The translations under genes and the position numbers were made by a program. Of a stretch of DNA of 64,000 bases, positions 41,671 through 50,890 are shown one piece after another (position 1 is the first letter of the stretch; every line of letters begins with the position of its first letter). Below the pieces are notes generated by a model. That model was not told the DNA's origin, searched no databases, and was given only the letters and a program-made list of their open reading frames with translations. The DNA comes from Candidatus Roizmanbacteria bacterium (GTDB taxonomy: Bacteria > Patescibacteriota > Microgenomatia > UBA1406 > GWC2-37-13), in NCBI GenBank assembly GCA_016214055.1, contig JACRPE010000021.1, forward strand, positions 1-64,000, written 5' to 3'.

Positions 41671-42776
41671 AATATGTGTTTTAATTTCTTAACAAATTCT
41701 TCTGTTTCAAATCTCTGAGCCTGATTATGACCTAAGATCTGCATGTTGCGTTTAAAATTGTATGATATTTTATCATATCTTTCAAGCGTAGCCACGAGAT
41801 CACCCTGCGTCTGATGGGAGAAAAAAAAACCCGTCTTCCCCTCAATTACTGTCTCAAGTATTCCTCCTTTTCCATAGGCCAGTACCGGACATCCGAAAAA
41901 CTGCGCTTCAAGGGCGGTATAGCCGAAATCTTCCACCTGCATCATGATGAGTGCTTTTGCTTTGGTATAAAGTGACGCGAGCTGGGAATCATCCATATCC
42001 TGAAGGAAGGCGGTATTTTCCCGAGCAAGATTTTTATACTTGTCTAAAAGTGAGCCTTTTCCCACAACTACCAGCTTACTTTGAGGTAGTCGATTAAATG
42101 CTTCGATGACTAAATTAGCTTTCTTATAAGGTTCAAGTCTGGAAACTACCAGATAATAATCTTCCCACCCCACAGGCAGTAATTGGGATTGTATGTTTGA
42201 AGCAGGTCTTAAACTCTTCCAATAGTTTACATCAAAGGGGGGATATATGACCGTACTCTCACGGTTATAATATGTATTACATCTTTTTGCCACCTCTTCT
42301 GAAATAGTAATTATTTCGTCGGGTCTTTGTGCGGCAATTTTATCCCATCGACGCATGAAAGAAAGATATGGGCGAAGGAGGATTGAAAGTAATCCTTTTT
42401 CAAAAGGATGGGGATATAACAGAAGATACCTGCTCGGAGTGAGAAGTATGCAAATATGTTTTGTTTGCGGTTTGGTGATAATCGATTTTGCAAATGATGA
42501 AGTGACCGATATGACAACGTCATACTCTTCAAACGATAGCGATTCAAATGCAAAAGGATAAAAAAACAGGGACATAATCCTGCTTTTTTTTATAAAACCC
42601 GGGAGACGTTGGAGGAATGAAGTTTTGATAGTGAGCCGCTTTGCCCAAGGTGCTTTTTGAAGATCGGCTGCCGAGGTAAAAAAATCAGCACCAGGAAAGA
42701 GATGGTTAAGTTCCAATAATAGCCGCTCAACTCCGCCCCACCTGTCGATCCAATCATACACAATTGCAGTCTTCAT
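41667..42776 (-). CDS. Glycosyltransferase family 4 protein (1)
   Basis: 369 residues, GT-B fold. The N-terminus MKTAIVYDWIDRWGGVERLLLEL has the GGVE motif of GT4 acceptor-side domains. The C-terminal donor domain has YYLVVSRLEPYKKANLVIEAF and the EX7E-like region VEDFGYTALEAQFFGCPVLAYGKGG. Probably uses GDP-mannose made by the adjacent ManC. ATGA overlaps on both sides show a tightly coupled operon. Confidence 0.88.
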   Translation of the reverse strand: MKTAIVYDWIDRWGGVERLLLELNHLFPGADFFTSAADLQKAPWAKRLTIKTSFLQRLPGFIKKSRIMSLFFYPFAFESLSFEEYDVVISVTSSFAKSIITKPQTKHICILLTPSRYLLLYPHPFEKGLLSILLRPYLSFMRRWDKIAAQRPDEIITISEEVAKRCNTYYNRESTVIYPPFDVNYWKSLRPASNIQSQLLPVGWEDYYLVVSRLEPYKKANLVIEAFNRLPQSKLVVVGKGSLLDKYKNLARENTAFLQDMDDSQLASLYTKAKALIMMQVEDFGYTALEAQFFGCPVLAYGKGGILETVIEGKTGFFFSHQTQGDLVATLERYDKISYNFKRNMQILGHNQAQRFETEEFVKKLKHIL

Positions 42777-43885
42777 ATCTTTACATTTGATTCCAAGGCT
42801 TTTTGATAGAGGGCTACTGTTTGTTGAGCCATGGTCTTAAATGAATATTGTGCCAATATTGACCCGTAATCTTGCTTGTCCGGATGGGAAATGAAACTTT
42901 CAATTTTATTTTGAATATCCGAAATATCATGCGGATTAAATGAAGAATACCGTCCCTTAAGAAGTTCCTGAAATACCGGAATGTCTGATGCGATGATGGG
43001 AAGATTAAAATAGGCGGCTTCAATGATGGGTAACCCAAATCCCTCAGACAGGGATGGGTGGATAAGCGCTTGCGCGTGCTTATAAAAGAAAACGAGATCA
43101 GGTGTCGTTGCGTTATCGACGATAATAACGCGATCCTGCATTTTAAATTGCTTGATGTGGTGCTGTATTGAAGTGGCAAAATGATCCCGGGGACCGATGA
43201 GGATGAGTTGGTGCCCCGCCTTAATGCCGGCAAAGGCTTCAATAAGTCTTATTATATTCTTATGCGGATAAAAATTTCCGACGTAGATAAAAAAGGGGTT
43301 TTCATAACGGGGCTTGAGAGATTCGTTTTCTTTCATTTGGGCAAGTTCATACCCGATCCCTTCATGGAGAGGAGTTATTTTATCTTTTAAATGAGATCCA
43401 TACATATGAACTATTTGATTTTTTACTGTTTCCGTAGGAGTAATAATCGATACTGCGTTTTCAATTTGCGATCGCAGGATGAATTTGAAGAAAAAATGTT
43501 TTATGCCATAGATAAGAGAATTTTTTGTTGATGCTTTTCCCGTTTTGAATAATAAAGGAGTAAGGTCGTGGACTGTTGCAATAAACTTCCGTCTGTAAAA
43601 TACCGGATACCCGAAGTAGGTAAAATGCATGAGGTCAAGATGCTCGTCATTCAACATTTTCAAGAATGCAAACTGCTCCGAAAAAGAATGCCACAAGTAT
43701 GGAGCTTTTTTTATAACGAAATTTGAAGGTAATGGTAATAATTTCTTCTCATCAGAGGGGAGAATATACACATAAAAAGTTATGTCTTTAGGAGAGTGCA
43801 ATGAAAGCTCATGAATGAAATTTCTCAGATAGGTACCAACCCCTGTCTGAGAATAGAGCCTTGCGTCAACGCCAATTTTTTTCAT
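42773..43885 (-). CDS. Glycosyltransferase family 4 protein (2)
   Basis: 370 residues, GT-B fold. VDARLYSQTGVGTYLRNFIHEL at the start; the donor domain has PFFIYVGNFYPHKNIIRLIEAF and the EX7E motif SEGFGLPIIEAAYFNLPIIAS. Similar in plan to WbaZ/mannosyltransferase-type GT4 enzymes. The exact sugar and linkage are unknown. Overlaps both neighbours by 4 bases. Confidence 0.88.
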   Translation of the reverse strand: MKKIGVDARLYSQTGVGTYLRNFIHELSLHSPKDITFYVYILPSDEKKLLPLPSNFVIKKAPYLWHSFSEQFAFLKMLNDEHLDLMHFTYFGYPVFYRRKFIATVHDLTPLLFKTGKASTKNSLIYGIKHFFFKFILRSQIENAVSIITPTETVKNQIVHMYGSHLKDKITPLHEGIGYELAQMKENESLKPRYENPFFIYVGNFYPHKNIIRLIEAFAGIKAGHQLILIGPRDHFATSIQHHIKQFKMQDRVIIVDNATTPDLVFFYKHAQALIHPSLSEGFGLPIIEAAYFNLPIIASDIPVFQELLKGRYSSFNPHDISDIQNKIESFISHPDKQDYGSILAQYSFKTMAQQTVALYQKALESNVKI

Positions 43886-44760
43886 ATATGCTTTATCTTT
43901 ATGTCTATCAGGAAATAGACAAAACGGTTAAGAAAAGACGGGTACATATGAGCATAATGCTTTTTATAAAAGATCGTCATAGCCTCATAAAAATACTTCC
44001 TAATCTTCTTACGAATTATGTCATTGTCTTTGTTTTGTATCCCGCTTTGGCCCTTATGGTGGACTGCGCTATATTGGGGAATGTACAGAGCCTTATATCC
44101 TTCCTGTTTTATTCTGAAGGAAAGATCTAAATCTTCCCCGTACATAAAAAAATCTTCATCAAATCCCTTTACACGATTTAATACGTCACGCGGAGCAAGA
44201 TAGAAGGCTCCTGTTGGGGAATCAATTTCATGAGTAGTACCCATATCCAAATGAATCAAATGATACCCCCCAAATACTCTGTTTAGAAAAGGAATGTGTG
44301 CGAATATTTTTTCCAACCCTAAGAAATAACATGATGAGCGCCAGAGGGTGGGGAATCCACGATGGGACGCCGGATCAATCGACCCATTGGGAAGATTGAC
44401 ACGCACGGTTATCACACCGACTTTTTTTTGACTTTTAAAATAATGCAGAAGATCGGTAAAATCCAATTCTTTCTCCACAATAACATCAGAATTTAAAAAC
44501 AATACATACGCGCCCGATGCTTCTTTAAGACCCTGATTATTCGCTTTTCCAAAACCGACGTTTTTTGAATTTTGAATAATTCGAATTTCGAACTTCGAGT
44601 TTCGAATTTCCTGAATGGTCCCATCACTTGATCCATTATCAACCACAATGATTTCCCATGAAAGAGAGGATTTGCTCAGACATTCGGCCAATGAGGACAC
44701 GCATTTGACCGTCATGTCTTTTGTGTTGAAGGAAGGAATGATCACGGACAGATCTTTCAT
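43882..44760 (-). CDS. Glycosyltransferase family 2 protein
   Basis: 292 residues, GT-A fold. Starts LSVIIPSFNTKDMTVKCVSSL; IIVVDNGSSDGTIQEI is the nucleotide-binding strand; FLNSDVIVEKE holds the DxD-like metal site; FDEDFFMYGEDLDLSFRIKQEGYK is the ED-motif acceptor region of rhamnosyl/WbbL-type GT2. First gene of the five-gene polysaccharide operon, 27 bases after the rpsI stop. Confidence 0.9.
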   Translation of the reverse strand: MKDLSVIIPSFNTKDMTVKCVSSLAECLSKSSLSWEIIVVDNGSSDGTIQEIRNSKFEIRIIQNSKNVGFGKANNQGLKEASGAYVLFLNSDVIVEKELDFTDLLHYFKSQKKVGVITVRVNLPNGSIDPASHRGFPTLWRSSCYFLGLEKIFAHIPFLNRVFGGYHLIHLDMGTTHEIDSPTGAFYLAPRDVLNRVKGFDEDFFMYGEDLDLSFRIKQEGYKALYIPQYSAVHHKGQSGIQNKDNDIIRKKIRKYFYEAMTIFYKKHYAHMYPSFLNRFVYFLIDIKIKHI

Positions 44761-44787
44761 ACTTACTATTATAGTATAGGAAGTGCG

Positions 44788-45243
44788 TTAACGCTTCGGA
44801 GACTGCTTGACACGTCTTGCCTTTCCGCCCGTGCCCACATGTCTTCGTTGACGTGTGCGGGAATCACGAGTAAGGAGGCCTGCTTTTTTCAAAAGGGGTC
44901 TCAGGGCGTCTTTATCTGTTTTTTCAATGGCACGTGCAAGCCCATGGACTAGTGCGTCAATCTGACCATTTTTACCTCCACCCCGCACAAGTGCTGAGAC
45001 GACAAACCGTTCTTCCGTTTGCGTTATCTTAAAGGGCGAGAGATATAAAATCTTTTCGCGAAGGGAAGGAAAGGTTACTTGAACTGGTTTTTTGTTGACC
45101 ACCATCTCCCCCGCCTTCATCTTTACACCAGATACAAGTGCTGTTTTATCTTTCCCAACAATATAAAGCCTGACTCGGGCAACAGACTCCCGCCTGCGAC
45201 CAACCGCTTCATAATAGTGAATATTTTTAGTCTTTTTTACCAT
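44788..45243 (-). CDS. rpsI: 30S ribosomal protein S9 (uS9)
   Basis: 151 residues. YEAVGRRRESVARVRLY at the N-terminus and the conserved end RDSRTRQRRHVGTGGKARR then QSPKR; the C-terminal Arg contacts P-site tRNA. It has about 20 more residues than the E. coli protein. Directly after rplM (16-base gap), the usual pair. Confidence 0.95.
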   Translation of the reverse strand: MVKKTKNIHYYEAVGRRRESVARVRLYIVGKDKTALVSGVKMKAGEMVVNKKPVQVTFPSLREKILYLSPFKITQTEERFVVSALVRGGGKNGQIDALVHGLARAIEKTDKDALRPLLKKAGLLTRDSRTRQRRHVGTGGKARRVKQSPKR

Positions 45244-45259
45244 GATATAATTTCAATTT

Positions 45260-45706
45260 TTAATCACTTTTTTTCAATTTGTGTTGATAAGAGTGTTTCT
45301 CTGTTGGAAATACAAACAATCGTGCAAGTCTTCGATCCCGTAACTTGTTCTTGGGTAGCATTCCGGAAACCGCCTCTTTTATGATGCGGCATGGATTTCT
45401 CCTCAAAAGTTCCCCCGCAGTAACTTTTTTCAATCCGTCCGGATATCCCGAATAATTCGAGTACACCTTCTCCAGCATTTTGTGTCCCGAGAACTTTACA
45501 AGCGATGCATTGATGACTACCACGTTGTCTCCACTGTCAAGATACGAGACAAAGTTTACTTTGCCCTTACCCTGAAGAAGTGATACGATTTGGGGGGCAA
45601 CCCTTCCGACGATTTTACCTTTAACATCGATAAGGTGCCATGCGCGCTCGATTGATTTCTCAGAAACCGGTTTAGTGCTTTTAGTTAATTCTTTCATAGG
45701 AAACAT
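45260..45706 (-). CDS. rplM: 50S ribosomal protein L13 (uL13)
   Basis: 148 residues. RAWHLIDVKGKIVGRVAPQIVSLLQGKGK, DNVVVINASLVKFSG and AVSGMLPKNKLRDRRLARLFVFP are the family's signatures. The ATG at 45706 shares a base with the rplQ stop (TGATG); an ATG three codons later is also possible. An early assembly protein of the 50S subunit. Confidence 0.94.
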   Translation of the reverse strand: MFPMKELTKSTKPVSEKSIERAWHLIDVKGKIVGRVAPQIVSLLQGKGKVNFVSYLDSGDNVVVINASLVKFSGHKMLEKVYSNYSGYPDGLKKVTAGELLRRNPCRIIKEAVSGMLPKNKLRDRRLARLFVFPTEKHSYQHKLKKSD

Positions 45707-46155
45707 CAGGCTTTTGCCTCGGTCTTTTCGATAACTTCCGTCTTCACTTCCTTAACTTGTTTAACTTTTTTAACTTTTACTTTTTCAACCGCCGATACGA
45801 CCGGGTATGCCCACTCTAAACGGGCTTTGTCAGCTCCGTCAGTCTGTCGTACACCAAGGTTAACTATTTTGGTATATCCATTTTTTGCTTGAGTCAGTTG
45901 CGGTACAATCTGAGTGATAAGGATCTTCATCGTGGACTGGTCCGTAATGTTTCTCAAAATAAAATTCTGGTCCGCTTGAGTGTGTGTCTTTGCTTTAGTC
46001 ACCAATCTTTCTACAATGGATTGGGCGGCTTTGGCTTTTTGTTTTGTGGTGCTCATTTTTCCGCTCAATAAAAAATTAGAGGCAAGCTTGCGCATGAGCA
46101 TCTTGTTTGCATCTTTTCCCCCTCTAAATTTTATTTTGTGACCGCGATTTTTCAT
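45706..46155 (-). CDS. rplQ: 50S ribosomal protein L17 (bL17)
   Basis: 149 residues. The L17 core is MKNRGHKIKFRGGKDANKML, LASNFLLSGKMSTTKQKAKA and VNLGVRQTDGADKARLEWAY. A Lys/Val/Glu-rich tail (VKVKKVKQVKEVKTEVIEK) of about 30 residues is added at the C-terminus. It follows rpoA by 4 bases, the conserved alpha-operon order. Confidence 0.94.
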   Translation of the reverse strand: MKNRGHKIKFRGGKDANKMLMRKLASNFLLSGKMSTTKQKAKAAQSIVERLVTKAKTHTQADQNFILRNITDQSTMKILITQIVPQLTQAKNGYTKIVNLGVRQTDGADKARLEWAYPVVSAVEKVKVKKVKQVKEVKTEVIEKTEAKA

Positions 46156-46159
46156 ATGA

Positions 46160-47089
46160 TTAGCTCCATTTGACCCCTAACTTTTTCAACTCGTCTTTGA
46201 TGAGTTCAATTGATTTCTTCCCTAGCCCCTTGAATGCGACCAATTTATCTTCTCCAATTTTGATGAGGTCGGCAACTGTTTCGATATTTTCACGAAGCAG
46301 TGCATTGACCACTCGGGATGGAAGGTTAAGTTCATCAATGATGAGATCAAAGAATTTTTTATCTATTTCGACACTTCCGTCTGCATTTCTTGCCTCACTC
46401 GGTTCACCTTCTTTTGCAGTATCTTGAACCGTCAGAACATGATTGAATTGATCGGATAAAATCTTAGCAGACTGCTTCAGAGCTTCCTCGGGAGTGATGC
46501 TTCCGTCAGTCCATACGTCTAAAATAAGCCGGTCAAAGTTAGTCTTGCGACCGACGCGTGCGCCTTCGAGTTTGAAATTAACTTTCTTGACAGGAGAAAA
46601 CGAAGAATCAACTGAGATATATCCGAATTCTTTTGTTTGCTGTTCATCTGCCAACACGTATCCGTACCCGTCTTCAACGAGCGCCTCAATCTCAAGCTTT
46701 CCCTTTGTATCCGTTATCTCTGCGATATATACCTCTTTATCAACTACTTCGCACTCCCCTTCAATATCTTTAGCGTATACTTTTCCGATTCCTTTTTTTG
46801 AAAGTTTAATTTTAAATGTACCCTCTCCGGATACCTTGAACTTAAGTTGCTTCAGATTCAATACTATCTCAAGGGCTGTTTCTTTTACTCCTTTTAAAGA
46901 GCTGAAAAGGTGGGGAACGTCGTCAATTTTTACCGCGACTATCGCCGATCCTTTAAGCGAGGAAAGAAGTGTCCTGCGGAGAGCATTTCCAAATGTCTGA
47001 CCGAAACTGGGAGCCAATGGCTCAAAAGTAAACTGATCGCGATCGGTTGAAACAGCTAATTTTTTAGTAGTAAAATTTGGAATGAGCAT
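46160..47089 (-). CDS. rpoA: RNA polymerase alpha subunit
   Basis: 309 residues. The N-terminal dimerisation and assembly domain contains FEPLAPSFGQTFGNALRRTLLSSLKGSAIVAVKID, with the usual LRRxLLSS motif. The C-terminal domain (about 235-309: LNLPSRVVNALLRENIETVADLIKIGEDKL, GLGKKSIELIKDELKK) can bind UP elements and activators. Part of the rpsM-rpsK-rpsD-rpoA-rplQ operon. Confidence 0.96.
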   Translation of the reverse strand: MLIPNFTTKKLAVSTDRDQFTFEPLAPSFGQTFGNALRRTLLSSLKGSAIVAVKIDDVPHLFSSLKGVKETALEIVLNLKQLKFKVSGEGTFKIKLSKKGIGKVYAKDIEGECEVVDKEVYIAEITDTKGKLEIEALVEDGYGYVLADEQQTKEFGYISVDSSFSPVKKVNFKLEGARVGRKTNFDRLILDVWTDGSITPEEALKQSAKILSDQFNHVLTVQDTAKEGEPSEARNADGSVEIDKKFFDLIIDELNLPSRVVNALLRENIETVADLIKIGEDKLVAFKGLGKKSIELIKDELKKLGVKWS

Positions 47090-47119
47090 AAAAATAAAAT
47101 AATAAATAATAAAGACGGA

Positions 47120-47743
47120 TCAACGAGAAAAATATTCAATTACTAATCTTAAGATAATTTGTTTTTCGATAAGTTCTGCTCCCGGTACTCCTGTTAATTT
47201 TCCTATTGCCCCTTTTCTTTCAAGCCAGACCGGTGCAATTGCGTCTTTATTTTCAAGTGCTTTTTCGATTGCCGGAATTTTCTGGGAATCTGCTTTTGCA
47301 AATGATACTAAGTCGTTGGGCCGAAGTTGTAAAGATGCGATATTTACTAACTTATCATTTACATTAATGTGCTGATGGCATACCAACTGACGTGCTGAGG
47401 CTCGGGTTGGTGCGAATCCCAAACGATATACAACATTATCCAGTCTGCTTTCAAGAAACTGACACATGAAAAGTCCGGTATTTCCTGTCTTTTTAACTGC
47501 CATTTTGAAATACTTTTTTAACTGCTTTGATGACAATCCAAAAATATATTTTAGTTTCTGGGTCTCACGAAGTTGCTTGCCCCGTTCAGATACTTTTTTG
47601 ATACGCCCTCCTGCGCCATGCTGGCCGGGTGGAATATTTATTTTCTTGAGAAGGTTTGCGTGAGATTTTGAACCGGGGGTTTTAAGTCCAAGGTCCATTG
47701 CTTCTCTCCTTGCAATCCTATTTTTTGGTCCTATGTGTCGCAT
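47120..47743 (-). CDS. rpsD: 30S ribosomal protein S4 (uS4)
   Basis: 207 residues with the S4 RNA-binding domain (RLDNVVYRLGFAPTRASARQLVCHQHINVNDKLV). There is no zinc cluster in the N-terminal region (GPKNRIARREAMDLGLKTPG), so it is the C-minus form. One of the first 16S-binding proteins; in other bacteria it also represses this operon. Confidence 0.95.
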   Translation of the reverse strand: MRHIGPKNRIARREAMDLGLKTPGSKSHANLLKKINIPPGQHGAGGRIKKVSERGKQLRETQKLKYIFGLSSKQLKKYFKMAVKKTGNTGLFMCQFLESRLDNVVYRLGFAPTRASARQLVCHQHINVNDKLVNIASLQLRPNDLVSFAKADSQKIPAIEKALENKDAIAPVWLERKGAIGKLTGVPGAELIEKQIILRLVIEYFSR

Positions 47744-47767
47744 AAAAGCTTAGCAAAAAATGGTAAA

Positions 47768-48148
47768 TTATACTCGTCTTATCTTGGGTGGTCTTACGCC
47801 ATTATGAGGAACCGGTGTAACATCAATGATAACGTCTATTTCCAGGTTGGATCCTTTTATTGCGCGAAGCGATGCCTCACGACCCGGACCAATTCCCTTG
47901 ACAAAAATAACCGCTTTTCTCATGCCGTGGTCTAACATCGCCTTTTTGATTGCCGATTCGGTAGTAACTGTTGCCGCGTACGGAGTTGATTTTCTTGTGC
48001 CGGCAAAACCATGCATACCGCTTGAGCCCACCACTAACGTTTTGCCTGCCTCGTCTGAGACGGTAACGAGTGTGTTGTTAAACGTTGCGGTAACATATAT
48101 TTTTCCGTTTTCGACTATCCTGTTATTTTGTTTCTTGCTGGTTTTCAT
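47768..48148 (-). CDS. rpsK: 30S ribosomal protein S11 (uS11)
   Basis: 126 residues. GKIYVTATFNNTLVTVSDEAGKTL, SSGMHGFAGTRKSTPYAA and DVTPVPHNGVRPPKIRRV are conserved. Located in the 30S platform near the mRNA exit. 6 bases after rpsM. Confidence 0.96.
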   Translation of the reverse strand: MKTSKKQNNRIVENGKIYVTATFNNTLVTVSDEAGKTLVVGSSGMHGFAGTRKSTPYAATVTTESAIKKAMLDHGMRKAVIFVKGIGPGREASLRAIKGSNLEIDVIIDVTPVPHNGVRPPKIRRV

Positions 48149-48154
48149 ATGATA

Positions 48155-48598
48155 TTATTTAGTGCTTTTTGCGGCGGTTTTTGTATCAACTGCTGTTTGG
48201 GTTTTTTGCTGTTCCATCTTTGCCCATACTTCCTTCTTTAATGCACCGACTGTCTTTCGTTTTCCCTTTTTGGTGCGTGAATTTGATTTGGTTCTTTGTC
48301 CTCGGGCAGGTAATCCTCTTGTATGTCTGGATCCCCGGTATGATGAGATTTCCTTAAGTCTTTTGATATTTCCGGTAACCTCTTCACGAAGGTCTCCTTC
48401 GACTTTATAGTTTTTTTCGATAATATTCACAATTTTCCGGATATCCTCTTCTTTAAGCTCCGATAGTTTTTTATGGCGGTCAACACCTGAGGCATCACAT
48501 ATCTTGCCTGAGGTCATCCATCCTATGCCATAGATGAGGGTCAACGCATACTCAATCCTCTTATTGTCCGGAATTACCAAACCCATTATTCTCACCAT
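48155..48598 (-). CDS. rpsM: 30S ribosomal protein S13 (uS13)
   Basis: 147 residues. MGLVIPDNKRIEYALTLIYGIG (helix-two-turn-helix), YRGSRHTRGLPARGQRTKSNSRTKKG in the tail that reaches the P-site tRNA. A C-terminal extension of about 25 residues (WAKMEQQKTQTAVDTKTAAK) goes beyond the usual end. The ATG at 48598 is preceded by 23 bases from rpmJ. Confidence 0.95.
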   Translation of the reverse strand: MVRIMGLVIPDNKRIEYALTLIYGIGWMTSGKICDASGVDRHKKLSELKEEDIRKIVNIIEKNYKVEGDLREEVTGNIKRLKEISSYRGSRHTRGLPARGQRTKSNSRTKKGKRKTVGALKKEVWAKMEQQKTQTAVDTKTAAKSTK

Positions 48599-48621
48599 AG
48601 AACCTTAAAAAAAATAATAAA

Positions 48622-48735
48622 TTACCCTTGCCTCTGTTTATGCCGTGGGTTGTCACAGATCACATATAACATCCCTTTTCGTTTAACCATCTTACATTTC
48701 GGACAAATTTTTTTTATTGATGATTGGATATTCAT
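48622..48735 (-). CDS. rpmJ: 50S ribosomal protein L36 (bL36)
   Basis: 37 residues, too short for standard ORF cut-offs. The sequence has the CxxC..C..H zinc-ribbon: [20 protein letters not shown] then PRHKQRQG. It starts with ATG at 48733-48735, 4 bases after infA. The normal position between infA and rpsM supports the call. Confidence 0.93.
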   Translation of the reverse strand: MNIQSSIKKICPKCKMVKRKGMLYVICDNPRHKQRQG

Positions 48736-48739
48736 GATA

Positions 48740-48955
48740 TTACATTCGGTAAACTATCCTTCCTCGATTAACATCGTAGGCAGTTACTTCCGCTCTTACC
48801 TTATCTCCGGGAAGTATTTTGATATAGTTCTTTCTCATTTTCCCTGAAAGATAACACAGAATCACTTTTTCAGAGTTAAGGAGCTTAACCCGGAAAAGGG
48901 TGTTGGGCAAATTCTCAACAACCTCGCCCTCCACCACAAGAACGTTATCTTTCAT
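48740..48955 (-). CDS. infA: Translation initiation factor IF-1
   Basis: 71 residues from ATG 48955 ([20 protein letters not shown]). The OB fold ends with [26 protein letters not shown], the usual end being GDxVxVExxPYDLxRGRIxxR. Here the SPYDL part reads TAYDV. A start at 48976 would add seven residues outside the fold and is not supported. IF-1 binds the A site during initiation. Confidence 0.93.
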   Translation of the reverse strand: MKDNVLVVEGEVVENLPNTLFRVKLLNSEKVILCYLSGKMRKNYIKILPGDKVRAEVTAYDVNRGRIVYRM

Positions 48956-48978
48956 AAAGATATAATTGTACCACAAAA

Positions 48979-49731
48979 TTACGTTAAAATAAACGTATTT
49001 TTATCCGTAATTGCGACCGTATGTTCAAAGCACGCTGAAAGGCTTCCGTCAGCTGTGATAATCGACCAATTATCCCCTTTTTCATTTGTGATGTGCTCGG
49101 TGCCCATCGAATAGATGACCTCAATTGCCAGGACCAAACCTGCCCGTATTTTCAAAGTTTCACTCAAGGGTTTGTCTAAGTAACCCGGTACAAACGGATC
49201 CTCATGAAGCTCCTGGCCCACCCCATGGCCGGTCAACTGTTCCATGATATGATATCCGTTTGAATAGATACCATCCTCAATCACTTCCGATATGTTACCC
49301 AAGTAATTGCCTACTTTCGCTTGTTGTATGGCTTTATCAAGAGTATCCTTCCCGACTTTCAAAAACGTTTCCTTCTTTTTGTCGCCTGACCTACCAACAA
49401 CAAATGTCGTGGCATAATCGGTATGAAATCCCCGATAATACGCCCCAATATCTATTGTTAAAACGTCGCCTTCTTTTACTATTCTTTTTCCTGGCGGTGT
49501 GTGAACTACCTGTTCATTAATCGGCAGACAGGTCGTCCACGAATATCCCTTAACTTTATTAAATGATATTTCAGCTCCCTGAGATAAAATAAGCTTTTCT
49601 GCACGTTTATCTATTTCCTGAGTGGTTTGCCCTGGACTGACTGTCGGAAGAAGTAATCTTACCGCTTCACGTAACTTGGCACCACCCTCCTTCATAATTT
49701 GAATCTCTTCCGCTTGCTTGTAATGTATCAT
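48979..49731 (-). CDS. map: Methionine aminopeptidase, type I
   Basis: About 250 residues. Metal ligands: D in [22 protein letters not shown] (two Asp), H in [19 protein letters not shown] in [10 protein letters not shown], and a late Glu region ([19 protein letters not shown]). The start at 49731 ([17 protein letters not shown]) is chosen; the longer frame to 49791 overlaps adk. Removes the initiator Met from nascent proteins. In its normal secY-adk-map-infA order. Confidence 0.95.
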   Translation of the reverse strand: MIHYKQAEEIQIMKEGGAKLREAVRLLLPTVSPGQTTQEIDKRAEKLILSQGAEISFNKVKGYSWTTCLPINEQVVHTPPGKRIVKEGDVLTIDIGAYYRGFHTDYATTFVVGRSGDKKKETFLKVGKDTLDKAIQQAKVGNYLGNISEVIEDGIYSNGYHIMEQLTGHGVGQELHEDPFVPGYLDKPLSETLKIRAGLVLAIEVIYSMGTEHITNEKGDNWSIITADGSLSACFEHTVAITDKNTFILT

Positions 49732-49747
49732 GGCGCCGTGCTTTCGA

Positions 49748-50872
49748 TTAAGAAAAATATACCTGACGGTATACCTCCTCCAACTTGTCATGGAAATCTT
49801 TCATCGAAAAATTATTTTTTACCAGAAAATCGGAAAAGGCGATGGTTGGTCCCATATTTGTTCCAATCAATTCATTAATATCCCGCTCCTCCCCATAAAG
49901 ATCGGCCCGGTATTCGCGTTTGGATGACCGCTCATAACGAAGTTGTTTATTTGCATATAGTACCAAGATATAAACATGTGTTTTTTTGAGTTCTTTCTTT
50001 AAATAGAGATATTCCTCCCACGAACGCATACCGTCGATTGCAATAATATTTTTAGTTTTTAGCAGTTCGGCTATCTTGTCTTTATTTAAAACTGCCAAGG
50101 CTTCTTTTCCATATTTTTCTCTCAACTCTTCACGGACTTTTTTATGTACTGCCTCTGTGTGTCCGAGTTTGTGCTTGTCAATGTAGTCATTAATAATCTT
50201 GCCGAATGAAATAACCGGGAGTCCTTTTTTGGTAAAAAAAGCCGCGGCTTCACTTTTGCCTGCCCCAGGTAAACCAACAAGAGCAATGATCGCTTTTTTA
50301 TTCTGCTTCCATTCTTTCAACTGATTTTTGACCAGCTGCTTCCCCAGATTTTCAAGAATTTCTTTGTTCACATGGTGGATAGCCTTTGTCCCGTCAAGTT
50401 CAATTAGCTTTCCCAGCTTCTCGTAATATTCAATCACCGGCTCGGTAAACTTATGAAACAGCTCTATTCTTTTTCTTAAGGCCGGCAATGTCTCATCAGC
50501 CCGGTCTTGGTGCCTGTTCATCAGACGCCATAGCGCTTCCTTATCAGGAATTTTTAAATAAATAACCTTGTCAACGTTGTTTGAAAATTCATGGGCCTGT
50601 TTTAAAGTTCGGGGAAAGCCGTCAAGGATATATCCTCGCGCATACTCGGGCCGGGATAAATATGTATTAACGATTTCAATCGTCTTATCATCCGGTACCA
50701 AAATACCCGCATTGATTGTTTCTTTCATGTAGCGCCCTAAAGATGTTTTCTCTTTGGCTATTTCACGGAAGATATGTCCGGTTGACAGATAAGGAATCCG
50801 AAACAGATGTGACAGAATATTCCCCTGTGTCGACTTCCCCGAACCTTGGATACCGATGAGTACCAGTTTCAT
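49748..50872 (-). CDS. adk: Adenylate kinase fused to a second P-loop kinase-like domain
   Basis: 374 residues. Residues 1-185 are an adenylate kinase: GIQGSGKST (7-15), LDGFPRT (83-89), with a short LID lacking the zinc cysteines. Residues 190-374 form a second P-loop domain: IALVGLPGAGKSEAAAFF (P-loop 200-207), then FGKIINDYIDK, and a later IIAIDGMRSWEEYLYL. This second part resembles the UPF0200/dephospho-CoA kinase-like family seen in archaea. Adk proteins are usually 180-220 residues. The frame is continuous with no second start. It makes ADP from AMP and ATP; the second activity is unknown. Confidence 0.9.
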   Translation of the reverse strand: MKLVLIGIQGSGKSTQGNILSHLFRIPYLSTGHIFREIAKEKTSLGRYMKETINAGILVPDDKTIEIVNTYLSRPEYARGYILDGFPRTLKQAHEFSNNVDKVIYLKIPDKEALWRLMNRHQDRADETLPALRKRIELFHKFTEPVIEYYEKLGKLIELDGTKAIHHVNKEILENLGKQLVKNQLKEWKQNKKAIIALVGLPGAGKSEAAAFFTKKGLPVISFGKIINDYIDKHKLGHTEAVHKKVREELREKYGKEALAVLNKDKIAELLKTKNIIAIDGMRSWEEYLYLKKELKKTHVYILVLYANKQLRYERSSKREYRADLYGEERDINELIGTNMGPTIAFSDFLVKNNFSMKDFHDKLEEVYRQVYFS

Positions 50873-50890
50873 AAGTGATGCAAAAAAATA

